A DNA stretch of 64,000 nucleotides from Candidatus Thermofonsia Clade 1 bacterium. Lineage in GTDB: Bacteria > Chloroflexota > Anaerolineae > Aggregatilineales > UBA2796. Below, one piece after another: positions 34,023 through 42,245 of this stretch. The notes beneath the pieces are model-generated. The model had not been told where the DNA came from, did not search any database, and saw nothing but the letters and a program-made list of their open reading frames with translations. The stretch lies in assembly GCA_002794705.1 (NCBI GenBank), contig PGTK01000008.1, positions 16,073 to 80,072 of the forward strand, written 5' to 3'. The position numbers were made by a program, and so were the translations under genes. Numbering within the stretch: position 1 is the first letter of the stretch; each line of letters starts with the position of its first letter.

Positions 34023-35303
34023 ATGAACGTCTATACGCAGTTCACACCTGAAGCCTTCGTGCAGAAGACGCAGCCTAGCAGTTTGATTCTGCTCTCGCCT
34101 CGTTCGCGCAGTCGTAACGCCCTGTTATCTTGGTTTTTGAGCGATCAAAGCGAAGCATACTACTATGCGCTCAACCAGCCTGTAGACCTGTACGGTTTTC
34201 TTGAGCAACTTGTAGAGGGTCTGCGCGACTTTGACTCGATGTTTGGCACGCAATCCCTGCAGGCTGTTCGCAGCCACGCCTCGCCTGCTGAGTGTGCCGA
34301 AGCCCTTGTCGCTGACCTACGTAATGCCAAGCCCAAGCCCGACTATCTGGTTGTGGATAACGCCGATCTGCTGCTCAACAACCCTGAGGTGAGCCGTGAG
34401 GCGCTGCTTGGCTTCTTCGAGCGTCTGGTGGCGGCGCTGAGGACCGATCCTAAGGTTGTGCTGAACAGCCGCCTGCTGGATTACCAGATGTGGGCGAAGA
34501 TGGTGCAGCAAGGCACAGTGCAAGTTGTTGGCGATGATGAGACGCTCGATGAGGGCATTTTCAATCCCAATAAGATGGCGCCTGCCCACTTAGAGGTCTA
34601 TGGCTTGGCGGCGGGCTATGTATTTGTGGACGGCAAGCCGATCACTACTTGGGACGGTCCGCTACCGCGCAATTTGTTCTACTTCTTCGTGGATCATCCC
34701 ATGGTCACCCGCGATGAAGTCTTCCAGACCTTCTGGCCCGATCTGCCCACCAAAGAGGCAACCAACGTCTTCCATGTGACCAAGCGCAAGATCAGCGAGC
34801 GGCTAGGCTATGAGCTGACGCAGTACTCCGGCGGCTTTTACCGTCCTTCGGGGCAGATGGCAGTTCACTATGACGTGGAGCGCTTTGAGTCGATCATCGA
34901 GGCAGCGCGCTTGAATCCACCAACTGATCCGAAGGTTTGGTACAGCGCCATCAAGCTCTACCGTACGCCGTTCCTCTACAAAAACGATATGGCATGGGTC
35001 GTCAAACGCCGTGAGCAGCTACGCCTTGCCTACGCTGAGGCTCTGATCGGCATTGCGCGGCTCTACCGCACTCAGAACGATACTGAACGCTCGATTCACT
35101 TCTATTTGCGCGCCATGCGTGAGGTGCCACAGCGCGAGGATATCCACCGCGAGCTGATGGCGCTCTACAGCTCACGTGGCGAGATTAACAAAGCTATCGC
35201 ACAGTATGAAAAACTCTCGGACATTCTGCGCCGTACGCTGGGCATTCAGCCCTCCAAAGCGACACAAGCCATGTACAACAAAATTCGCGCCGGTAAGGTC
35301 TAA
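34023..35303 (+). CDS. BTAD/SARP-type transcriptional regulator with degenerate ATPase-like N-terminus
   Basis: 426 residues. Residues 1-190 alternate strands and helices like a AAA/STAND core and contain DYLVVDNADLLLNN (Walker B-like), but no P-loop glycine-lysine motif is present, so ATP binding is doubtful. Residues about 220-295 form a winged helix (NLFYFFVDHPMVTRDEVFQT, VTKRKISERLGYEL). Residues about 300-425 are helical TPR-like BTAD repeats (LIGIARLYRTQNDTERSIHF, REDIHRELMALYSSRG). SARP proteins usually put the winged helix first; here it is preceded by a degenerate domain. Targets are unknown. Confidence 0.72.
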   Translation: MNVYTQFTPEAFVQKTQPSSLILLSPRSRSRNALLSWFLSDQSEAYYYALNQPVDLYGFLEQLVEGLRDFDSMFGTQSLQAVRSHASPAECAEALVADLRNAKPKPDYLVVDNADLLLNNPEVSREALLGFFERLVAALRTDPKVVLNSRLLDYQMWAKMVQQGTVQVVGDDETLDEGIFNPNKMAPAHLEVYGLAAGYVFVDGKPITTWDGPLPRNLFYFFVDHPMVTRDEVFQTFWPDLPTKEATNVFHVTKRKISERLGYELTQYSGGFYRPSGQMAVHYDVERFESIIEAARLNPPTDPKVWYSAIKLYRTPFLYKNDMAWVVKRREQLRLAYAEALIGIARLYRTQNDTERSIHFYLRAMREVPQREDIHRELMALYSSRGEINKAIAQYEKLSDILRRTLGIQPSKATQAMYNKIRAGKV

Positions 35304-35304
35304 G

Positions 35305-35333
35305 TTGACTCAAGCTGCGCTCCGTGCTATGCT
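35305..35333 (+). promoter_or_regulatory. Promoter of yraN-miaA
   Basis: -35 TTGACT (35305-35310), 17-nt spacer, -10 TATGCT (35328-35333). Predicted start near 35340. Because the -10 covers an upstream in-frame ATG (35329), translation of yraN must begin later, at 35377. Confidence 0.65.
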
Positions 35334-35376
35334 GCTGAGGCATAGTACGGGGCGCTTTTTGATCGTGTGTGAAGCT

Positions 35377-35733
35377 ATGCCCAGAGTCAATCGGCGTGTG
35401 CAGGGCGCACAAGGTGAGCAGCAGGCGGAGCACGCTCTGGAGCAAGCGGGCTATCGAATTGTGGCGCGCAACTGGCGTTGCCCTGAGGGCGAGATTGATT
35501 TGATCGCGCAGCATCAGGGCGAATGGGTTTTTGTGGAGGTGCGCGGCTGCTCAGCGGGCACTTCAGCGGCGCTTGAGAGTTTGACAAGGCGTAAGGTGGC
35601 GCATTTGCTCAATGCGGCGCAGGCATACTTGCACAGTTTGAGTCAAGACGAGTCGCCTTTCCGTTTCGATCTGGCTGCAATTGATTACCGTAGCGGCACG
35701 GTCGAGATCGTCCGCGATGCACTCGCGTGGTAG
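35377..35733 (+). CDS. UPF0102/YraN-family endonuclease-fold protein
   Basis: 118 residues of the YraN family. The Holliday-junction-resolvase-like PD-(D/E)xK core is seen as GEIDLIAQHQGEWVFVEVR, with QGEQQAEHALEQAGYRIVARN before it and the RKVAHLLNAAQAYL helix after. Its cellular role is not settled. The frame is open further upstream, but the promoter position makes the ATG at 35377 the start. The end overlaps miaA by 17 bases. Confidence 0.85.
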   Translation: MPRVNRRVQGAQGEQQAEHALEQAGYRIVARNWRCPEGEIDLIAQHQGEWVFVEVRGCSAGTSAALESLTRRKVAHLLNAAQAYLHSLSQDESPFRFDLAAIDYRSGTVEIVRDALAW

Positions 35734-36640
35734 GCTGATCGCGCTGATCGGCGCGACGGGAGTCGGCAAGACGGCGCTTGCCATTCAGATCGCGCAGCAC
35801 TTCAACGGCGAAATTGTTGGCGCCGATAGCCGCCAGATTTATCGTTACATGGATATCGGCACTGCCAAGCCCACGCCTGCTGAGCGCGCCGCTGCGCCGC
35901 ATCATTTGATTGACATAACCGATCCTGATCAGCCGCTCACCTTAGCGGAATATCAGCATCTTGCCTATGCCGCTATTGCCGATATTCATGGGCGTGGCAA
36001 GCTGCCGCTTTTAGTCGGTGGCACGGGACAATACGTCACGGCTGTGCTAGAGGGCTGGAGCGCGCCCGAAGTGCCACCTGATCCTGCCCTGCGCGCTGAG
36101 CTGGAGGCGCTTTGTGCAGAGCGCGGCACGGAGGCGCTTGTGGAGCGCCTCCGTGCGCTCGATCCCATCTCAGCGGCGCGCATTGACCCGCATAATCCGC
36201 GCCGCCTGATCCGCGCTTTAGAGGTCTGTTTGATCAGCGGCAAGCCGTTCAGTGCGCAGCGTCAAAAGGCACCGCCGCCCTATCAAGTCTTGGAAATTGG
36301 GCTGCATATGCCGCGTCAAGCCCTCTTCCCGCGCCTTGATGCGCGCATTGATCGCATGATGCAAGATGGTCTGTTGGAAGAGGTTGCTTGGCTGCACGAA
36401 CGCGGGTACGATCCGCGCTTGCCTGCACTGAGCGGACTCGGCTATGCGCAATTGGGCGCGCATTTGCGCGGCGAATGCAGCCTTGAGGATGCCTTGATCG
36501 CCTTCAAACGCGAGACTCGCGCCTTTGTGCGCCGTCAAGAGACGTGGTTTCGGCATCATGGCGCGCCTGAGTGGTTCCCAGCTGAGGAGTCTGCTGCAGT
36601 GCTGGAGCGAATCGCGGCTTGGCTGCACGAGGAAATTTAG
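35717..36640 (+). CDS. miaA: tRNA dimethylallyltransferase MiaA
   Basis: Adds a dimethylallyl group to A37 of tRNAs that read UNN codons. 307 residues from the ATG at 35717. P-loop LIGATGVGKTALAIQIA, GADSRQIYRYMDIGTAKPT for substrate and prenyl donor, HHLIDITDPDQPLTLAEYQ, LLVGGTGQYVTAVLEG and the HNPRRLIRALEV segment are intact. An earlier frame-compatible start at 35681 adds only unconserved residues. It is followed three bases later by a membrane-anchored protein. Confidence 0.95.
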   Translation: MHSRGRLIALIGATGVGKTALAIQIAQHFNGEIVGADSRQIYRYMDIGTAKPTPAERAAAPHHLIDITDPDQPLTLAEYQHLAYAAIADIHGRGKLPLLVGGTGQYVTAVLEGWSAPEVPPDPALRAELEALCAERGTEALVERLRALDPISAARIDPHNPRRLIRALEVCLISGKPFSAQRQKAPPPYQVLEIGLHMPRQALFPRLDARIDRMMQDGLLEEVAWLHERGYDPRLPALSGLGYAQLGAHLRGECSLEDALIAFKRETRAFVRRQETWFRHHGAPEWFPAEESAAVLERIAAWLHEEI

Positions 36641-36643
36641 AGC

Positions 36644-37345
36644 GTGGGCTTTTTCAGGCGTCCGCTACGCGACCACTGGGATAATCCGACTGAGCGCGGG
36701 ATCATCATAGCAGCGCTGATCTACCTTGGCATTTTGCTCAGCACGCGCTTTTTTCCAGGCGTAGAGAGCGGCTTAGAGTGCAACAGCCTCTCGCGCCCGA
36801 TCATCACAGGCAATAATCAGTCCATTTTGGCGACGCGAGTCGATCCGTCAGTCTTGCAAGTCGAGCTGATCATCCCTAAGATCACTATTGCCTCAAACGA
36901 GCCGTTGGTCATGGAGGTGCGCCTTGTCAACACCAGTCTCGCACCGCTGACGCTTTTCTACGATGAGCCGAGCATCCGTTTTCGCTACACAGGGCAAGAG
37001 CCGGGCTTGATCTTCGCCATTCAAGCGCTCAACGGGCGCGTGGCAGGTGAGCCGTTCACGGTTCGTCCGCAGGTGCCGCAGCCGCAAGCCTTTGACCGCA
37101 ACTTGTTGCGCGTCTTGCCGCCGCGTGGACGCTGCAATGTGCGCGTGGAGATCGATCCTGCGCGGCTAGCTGCCAGCGGCGTCACAGCAGGCGAACAGTA
37201 CCGCATCATCGCTGTCTACCGCAACACAGTTCGCGGACAGTTGCCGGCGCCTGCGCCGCTCACACCGACGCCCATCTTCAGCGATCAGGGCGTCTGGATC
37301 GGCGAAGTCCGTTCCAATGATGTGGTGATCACGGTCAATCCTTAG
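36644..37345 (+). CDS. Membrane-anchored extracytoplasmic beta-sandwich protein
   Basis: 233 residues, family not recognised. A cytoplasmic N-terminus of about 18 residues is followed by one helix (GIIIAALIYLGILLSTRFF) and an extracytoplasmic domain with an Ig-like strand pattern (VELIIPKITIASNEPLVMEV, VNTSLAPLTLFY, RCNVRVEIDPARL, YRIIAVYRNTV). These strands resemble the intracellular-protease-inhibitor (BsuPI) type fold. The start is a GTG three bases after miaA, implying coupling. Confidence 0.55.
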   Translation: MGFFRRPLRDHWDNPTERGIIIAALIYLGILLSTRFFPGVESGLECNSLSRPIITGNNQSILATRVDPSVLQVELIIPKITIASNEPLVMEVRLVNTSLAPLTLFYDEPSIRFRYTGQEPGLIFAIQALNGRVAGEPFTVRPQVPQPQAFDRNLLRVLPPRGRCNVRVEIDPARLAASGVTAGEQYRIIAVYRNTVRGQLPAPAPLTPTPIFSDQGVWIGEVRSNDVVITVNP

Positions 37346-37357
37346 TTGGAGGTGTTC

Positions 37358-38197
37358 ATGTGCCGTAAAGCATTGCTCCTGATCCTAGTGCTAGCGCTGG
37401 GCGCAATAGCACACGGGCAAGTGGCACAAGCGCAAAGCGATAGCCTGCCCTCAGGCGAGTGGCGCGCCTATCCACTGGAGCTTGTCTACGCACACGCCTA
37501 TCGCTTCGCTATGCCGCTTCACCAGCAGCCGTTTGTGCCGCTACAACTGACAGTAGCGCCTGAGCGCGTCTTGTTCACGCTTGAGGCTATCTCGGTCGCT
37601 GCATCTGACCTCACAAAGACTGCCGAAGTCGCGCTGAAGCGCGTTGAAGATGGCTATGCCTCAGAGGAAGTGCGCATAGGCGAAGGTGAGTTCAGCGGAC
37701 GCAGCACTTTCAGCCTTGTGCCGCTCAGCGCGACACGCGCCATGCTGACCGAGCAATACGTTGCCTTTGAGGGTACGCGAACGCAGCGCTGGATTCTGAC
37801 CTTCGGTGAGAGCGACGATCCGCGCCAAGCGCTGATCCGCTGTGAAGGCAGCCCACCCTCGCGGCTCGCTAGCGGCGTCCGTGCCATAGCAATTGGCGAG
37901 ATGCCGCTCGAAGGGCGTGCGCAGCCGAGTCTCAGCGCCGCCGTGTTGTTCGAAGTGCCGCTGTATGTCAGTCCGGAGGATAGCGCGCAGACCGCCGTGC
38001 TAGACGTTCTGGAAGGACCTGTCTGCGGCGACGAACTGATATGGTGGCGCGTCCGCTTTGAGGGACGCGAGGGCTGGGCAGCTGAAGGCAACCTTGAGAG
38101 CTACTATCTGGAATTCTTCGAGCCAGAGCAAGATCGAGCGCTTGATGGCGATCCGCTTGTTGAACAGCTGAAGTCAACTGCCACGCCGAGCCGCTAG
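37358..38197 (+). CDS. Secreted protein with C-terminal SH3b-like domain
   Basis: 279 residues. A signal peptide (LLLILVLALGAIAHGQVAQA) is followed by a beta-rich domain of about 160 residues without known family. The C-terminal part reads PLYVSPEDSAQTAVLDVLEG and WWRVRFEGREGWAAEGNL, an SH3b module of the kind that binds cell-wall material. The frame opens with a TTG at 37346, but GGAGGT (37348-37353) four bases before the ATG at 37358 fixes the start. A hairpin follows the gene (38211-38246). Confidence 0.65.
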   Translation: MCRKALLLILVLALGAIAHGQVAQAQSDSLPSGEWRAYPLELVYAHAYRFAMPLHQQPFVPLQLTVAPERVLFTLEAISVAASDLTKTAEVALKRVEDGYASEEVRIGEGEFSGRSTFSLVPLSATRAMLTEQYVAFEGTRTQRWILTFGESDDPRQALIRCEGSPPSRLASGVRAIAIGEMPLEGRAQPSLSAAVLFEVPLYVSPEDSAQTAVLDVLEGPVCGDELIWWRVRFEGREGWAAEGNLESYYLEFFEPEQDRALDGDPLVEQLKSTATPSR

Positions 38198-38210
38198 ACC
38201 GCATTCATGC

Positions 38211-38246
38211 CTGCCCTGCCACGCCTTGCCGTGCGCAGGGCAGTTT
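38211..38246 (+). terminator. Hairpin after the SH3b protein gene
   Basis: CTGCCCTG (38211-38218) pairs with CAGGGCAG (38236-38243), with an inner CACG/CGTG stem. Only three T follow, so termination would be weak or factor-assisted. Confidence 0.45.
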
Positions 38247-38316
38247 GGTCAAATATGCGAAGTGTCCGCTTCAGTTGTTGTTGACTGGGGAGGATCGCTC
38301 TCATGAGTATGTATCC

Positions 38317-38610
38317 ATGTATGCCACACCGCTGCGCTCGGTAGGCTTTGCAGCGTTGTTTATCGGCACAATCGGAGTCATTGCTTCTGCTTCAGACACC
38401 CTTCGCTTTTCTAACTTCGGATTTCTCACTCTCATTGTCCAAATAGTAGCGATAGTGCTGATTACGTTGCCTGTTCTGGCACTTGCTGAGTTGATCACGC
38501 TTTTTGTGGATATGGCGCGCAACATCAGCCATACGCGCTTTGAGACAAATGATATCCGCAAGCGTCTTGATGAGCTGTACGAAATTGCTAAGAGGCAACC
38601 TAGGGCGTAG
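38317..38610 (+). CDS. Small two-helix membrane protein
   Basis: 97 residues: two hydrophobic helices (VGFAALFIGTIGVIASAS and FLTLIVQIVAIVLITLPVLA) followed by a charged amphipathic tail (DIRKRLDELYEIAKRQ) that could form a coiled coil. No family recognised. The best Shine-Dalgarno, GGGGAGG at about 38287-38293, suits an ATG at 38303 in another frame. That ATG opens a 13-codon frame ending at 38344. The coding frame offers only the ATG at 38317 or a TTG at 38245, so the true start, or a frameshift, is uncertain. Confidence 0.5.
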   Translation: MYATPLRSVGFAALFIGTIGVIASASDTLRFSNFGFLTLIVQIVAIVLITLPVLALAELITLFVDMARNISHTRFETNDIRKRLDELYEIAKRQPRA

Positions 38611-39397
38611 TGGGCAGGCGCGTATTCAGATCGTACGTCTGTCCGTTAGTGAGGATGTGCAGGCGCACGTTGTGTAAGGCGATCACGCCGTAGCCTTTCA
38701 CAGCGTGTGCATCAGTGTAGCTGAGCGCGCTGCCATCCACAATTGTCACGCTTCCGCTCCCGATCACCTCAGCCTTGCCATCTGAGGTGATGAGCAGCGC
38801 CGTATTCTCATCAATGCCCGCGCCGATCAGCTGTGGATTGAGCGCCAGAGCAGCCAGCAAGCGCCCGATTCGGTCGCGTTGACGGAAATGCTGGTCAATG
38901 ATCAGCGGCGCGCACAGCCCTAGTCCCGCTGTCAGTTGTACCATGCGCTGTTGCGGCGCGCCGCCGCTCTTGCCGAAGGCGATCATGTGCTGGCTGAGCG
39001 CTGAGGCGCCGGCGCTCGTGCCACTGACCGTCATGCCTGCAGCATGGCACTCGCGCAGAGCCGCGTGCAGGCGCGTGCCGCCGACCAAGCCGACTAGCTT
39101 GAGCTGATCGCCGCCTGTGAAGAAAACGCCCGTTGCCACGCGCAGCTGCTCAAGAGCTGACTCGGAGTCGGCGTCTGTGCGCGAGGCAATTGGAATGACG
39201 CTCACTTGCGCGGCGCCAAGCGCGCTGAAGACCTCCACATAGCGCTTGCCGCTCTCCTCAGGGACGGCGGAGGCGGCTGCGATCACGGCAATGCGCGCTG
39301 TATTGCCGCCGCACAGCGCCACAAACCGACTCAGCACGATTCGTTTTGCCGTTTTATCCTCTGCGCCGCCAATCGGCAGCAATGCGCCGTGTGTCAT
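38600..39397 (-). CDS. cphB: Cyanophycinase (peptidase family S51)
   Basis: 265 residues. GTSAGASALSQHM holds the nucleophile Ser, VFFTGGDQLKLV and DQHFRQRDRIGRLLAAL are S51 motifs, and GAGIDENTALLI is the conserved C-terminal strand. The family hydrolyses cyanophycin (multi-L-arginyl-poly-aspartate) to Arg-Asp dipeptides or cleaves similar peptides. No cyanophycin synthetase is in the window; the arginine operon lies 30 kb away. The gene is the last of a minus-strand run with glycan-synthesis genes and overlaps the convergent small membrane protein gene by 11 bases. Confidence 0.88.
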   Translation of the reverse strand: MTHGALLPIGGAEDKTAKRIVLSRFVALCGGNTARIAVIAAASAVPEESGKRYVEVFSALGAAQVSVIPIASRTDADSESALEQLRVATGVFFTGGDQLKLVGLVGGTRLHAALRECHAAGMTVSGTSAGASALSQHMIAFGKSGGAPQQRMVQLTAGLGLCAPLIIDQHFRQRDRIGRLLAALALNPQLIGAGIDENTALLITSDGKAEVIGSGSVTIVDGSALSYTDAHAVKGYGVIALHNVRLHILTNGQTYDLNTRLPTTP

Positions 39398-39402
39398 GCC
39401 TT

Positions 39403-41064
39403 TTATTCTGGCTGAATCGCGTAAATGCGCCAGTCCTGATAGGTATAGATCGGCTGACGATCCGCGAACTGCATCGGCAGACGTTCGTTCGGTGCTAAGG
39501 CGATGTAGCCATTCGGCTGTGGTGCGTCTGGCAGCCCGCCTGTGATCACGTGAGTGCCTTCAGCGTGGTAGAACAGCAGGTGATCGCTAGTCCAGACCCG
39601 TGCGCCTGCTGGCAGAGTCCTCAAGAATTGTGCTACCTCGTAGCGCGCTCCCAGCACGACGCGCCAACGCGCCTCAACGCTCAAAAAGGGCGAACGCAAC
39701 AGCTCACTTTTGTAATCTACAGCCGTGTAGAGGGCAAAAAAGCTGCTCAGCAAGGCGACGTGCATCAGCATGGTGCGATGAAGACTCGGTAAGCGTCTGA
39801 AGAGCGGCGCAAGGCAGATTCGCAGCGCCTCCGCCGCCATGACTGCGCTCAGCGCGCTCAGTGCCAGCAAGAATCGTTCATCGTAGCTGAAAAACAGCCA
39901 CCACACGCCGAAAAAAGGCAGATAGAACGCCATGAGCAGCGCTGAGGGCGCGTGCCGCCTCAGGATCGCCCGCGCCAATGTGAACCACACACCAAGCGTT
40001 AGTGCGTAGCCGACAAACAGATAGCCCGCCTCATTTGCATACGCAAACAGGTTGCTCAGCGTGCGCTGTGCTAGCCACGTCCAGCCGGTCGGCGGCACAA
40101 GCGCACCGATCAGCGCTAAATTGCGCACATACCATGCGCCACAGATCGCCAGAAATCCGACGCTCATCAGCGCAATGCCGCTCAGCTCATGGCGGAGGGC
40201 GCGCCGCGCCACGATCAGGCGATAGGCGAACCACGCGCCAAAGCCCCCGACGATCAGCAAGCCGCTATTCTTCATCCATGCCGCTAAGCCTGCCATAATG
40301 CCTGCAAGGAGCGCGTCCTGCCATGTGGCGCGCCGCGCCCAGCGCGCCGCGAAGAGCGCGCTCATGCCGTAGAAAAAGCCGCAAGGCAGGTCTGTGTAGC
40401 CCGCTGATGCCCAATCTGTGAAGATCGGCGCCAAAGCTAGGATCAATGCTGCGCTCAGACCAATCGGCGCGTTGAATAGCTCACGTCCGAGTGCATATGC
40501 CGCGCCCAGCACGCCTACGCTATAGAGCGCGCCTAGAAACGCCGCTAGACTGTCATCAAAGCTGCCTGAGAGCTGATGGGCGAAGGCGTACAGACTCGGC
40601 ATGAACATCGGGTACGCCTCATAGAGCGCTTCAGCGTTCAGCGGAGGTAGCGCGCTTGTCATAGCGATCTGTTTGCCAAAGCGCGCATAGATCGCAACAG
40701 CATCATCGCGGTTATAGAACCAGTATGCTGCGTTGAACAGGCACAATGCCGCCGTCAAGATGAGCAGAGCGATCACTGGGCGCTCTGCAGGCAGACGGTA
40801 GGGCGCTCTAAGGCGCTCAGGCGCGCTGCGGACGCGCCGCGCATACAGCCAACCAAGCGCGCCTAACGCCAAACAGATTCCAAGCGTGACCTGCAGCGTG
40901 ATCGCTATGCCCAGCAGTCCCTGCCAGAGCATACTGAGCGAGATCGCGCCGCCGCCTAAGCCTAGCGCGGTCAGGGCTGTGAGCGGGAGATCGCCGCGGG
41001 TGAGCGCACGCGCCCAGAACCACTGGCTGCTCAGCGCGAGCAGCGCGATCAGCCATGCGCCCAT
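39403..41064 (-). CDS. GT-C-type membrane glycosyltransferase
   Basis: About 553 residues with 11-12 membrane helices. An early lumenal loop with FYNRDDAVAIYARFGKQIA is reminiscent of the acidic motif of ArnT/PMT (GT39/GT83) enzymes that use polyprenyl-phosphate sugars. EAYPMFMPSLYAFAHQLSG follows, and a C-terminal extracytoplasmic domain (YEVAQFLRTLPAGARVWTSD) is present. Specificity is unknown. It begins in TGATG overlapping the glycosyltransferase stop; a GTG three bases earlier is an alternative start. Confidence 0.72.
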   Translation of the reverse strand: MGAWLIALLALSSQWFWARALTRGDLPLTALTALGLGGGAISLSMLWQGLLGIAITLQVTLGICLALGALGWLYARRVRSAPERLRAPYRLPAERPVIALLILTAALCLFNAAYWFYNRDDAVAIYARFGKQIAMTSALPPLNAEALYEAYPMFMPSLYAFAHQLSGSFDDSLAAFLGALYSVGVLGAAYALGRELFNAPIGLSAALILALAPIFTDWASAGYTDLPCGFFYGMSALFAARWARRATWQDALLAGIMAGLAAWMKNSGLLIVGGFGAWFAYRLIVARRALRHELSGIALMSVGFLAICGAWYVRNLALIGALVPPTGWTWLAQRTLSNLFAYANEAGYLFVGYALTLGVWFTLARAILRRHAPSALLMAFYLPFFGVWWLFFSYDERFLLALSALSAVMAAEALRICLAPLFRRLPSLHRTMLMHVALLSSFFALYTAVDYKSELLRSPFLSVEARWRVVLGARYEVAQFLRTLPAGARVWTSDHLLFYHAEGTHVITGGLPDAPQPNGYIALAPNERLPMQFADRQPIYTYQDWRIYAIQPE

Positions 41065-42245
41065 CACAAGTGCTGCCTGACGATCTGGACAAGCTCGCGG
41101 GCGCGCTGACGGAAGGTATGCTCTGCCAAAAGGCGCTGACGTGCTGCCGCGCCAATGGCTTGCCGCGCTGAGTCGTTAGCGAGCAGCCAGCGATAGCGCT
41201 CAATTGCCTCTTCAGCGCTACTCACCACGATGATCTCGCGCTCTGGCTCGAACCACGTCTCAACGCCTAAGTATGGATTTGCCACAATGCACGCGCCTAG
41301 ACTGGCTAACTCGAACGGACGTGAGCTGGATGAAGCAAAGACTGAGGCGTGCGCCTTGCGCGTGATGCACAGATTGATCTTGGCGCGGCAAGCGTACTCG
41401 CGCAGCTTGCTGAACGAGAGATACGGCAACATTTGGGCGCGCCCCAGACTGCCTAAGTTTCTGCCACGCACGGCAAAGCGCGCCTCCGGCATGGCGCGAC
41501 TAGCCGCCGTCAACATGCCGTCAATCCATTCCTCGCGGTACTCGCGGGTGTGTCCGTAAAAAAAGACATCAATATCTTTCGGCACATCCACTGGACTGAA
41601 AACATCGGGATCGGCGCCGTAATACAGCACATGGGCTTGCCGTACGCCCAGATCGCGCAGCAACTGCGCGCCGCCATAGCTATTGGAGATGAACGCCGTG
41701 TATTCGCGCACATCGGCGCCGTAGTACATCTTGAAGCCGCTGGCAAAGCCTGCGAATTGCGGCAAACTGGCAGGCACGTCACCGTCATAGTACAGCACGG
41801 GCTTGCCGAACTTGGTCTGGATGTGCGTTGCCAAGCCGACTACATGATTGAGCGGTATGGTCAAAAAAAGCGCGGCGTCAATATCGGGATGCGCCTTGAA
41901 TGTCCGATCCATGAAGGCGCGCCAACGCGGCATGATCACGCGCTGGGCTAATTCGCGCTGCAGGCGCTCGGCGCGGGTCTCGCCACTGCGCGCTGTCTCG
42001 ACGGGCTTTTCCTTGCCAATGCCGCGCTTGAGCAAAGCACGGACTGCCTTGAAAGCATCGCCCTGCGCACGGACAGGATTGGGCAGGGCGCGCCACCAGA
42101 GCGTCTCAATGGCAGGCCCTTGGTAGGTGGTGGCGAGAACGTCCACGCCGATTTCGTAGAGTCCTTTGAGCAGTTGCCACCAAGCAGGCGTGGCGCTGAA
42201 GGGCTGGCGCAGATCGAGCGATGAGGCGACGATAAGCAGTTTCAT
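41064..42245 (-). CDS. CgeB-like cytosolic glycosyltransferase
   Basis: 393 residues, GT-B fold. The N-terminal Rossmann half starts MKLLIVASSL and includes KPVLYYDGDVPASLPQF; VFFYGHTREYREEWIDGML begins the C-terminal half. ASSSSRPFELASLGACIVA and EIIVVSSAEEAIERYRWLL match the Glyco_trans_1_2/CgeB C-terminal region that binds the nucleotide sugar. It overlaps its upstream gene in ATGA. Position between a polyprenyl-phosphate sugar transferase and a GT-C enzyme suggests surface glycan assembly. Confidence 0.8.
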   Translation of the reverse strand: MKLLIVASSLDLRQPFSATPAWWQLLKGLYEIGVDVLATTYQGPAIETLWWRALPNPVRAQGDAFKAVRALLKRGIGKEKPVETARSGETRAERLQRELAQRVIMPRWRAFMDRTFKAHPDIDAALFLTIPLNHVVGLATHIQTKFGKPVLYYDGDVPASLPQFAGFASGFKMYYGADVREYTAFISNSYGGAQLLRDLGVRQAHVLYYGADPDVFSPVDVPKDIDVFFYGHTREYREEWIDGMLTAASRAMPEARFAVRGRNLGSLGRAQMLPYLSFSKLREYACRAKINLCITRKAHASVFASSSSRPFELASLGACIVANPYLGVETWFEPEREIIVVSSAEEAIERYRWLLANDSARQAIGAAARQRLLAEHTFRQRARELVQIVRQHL

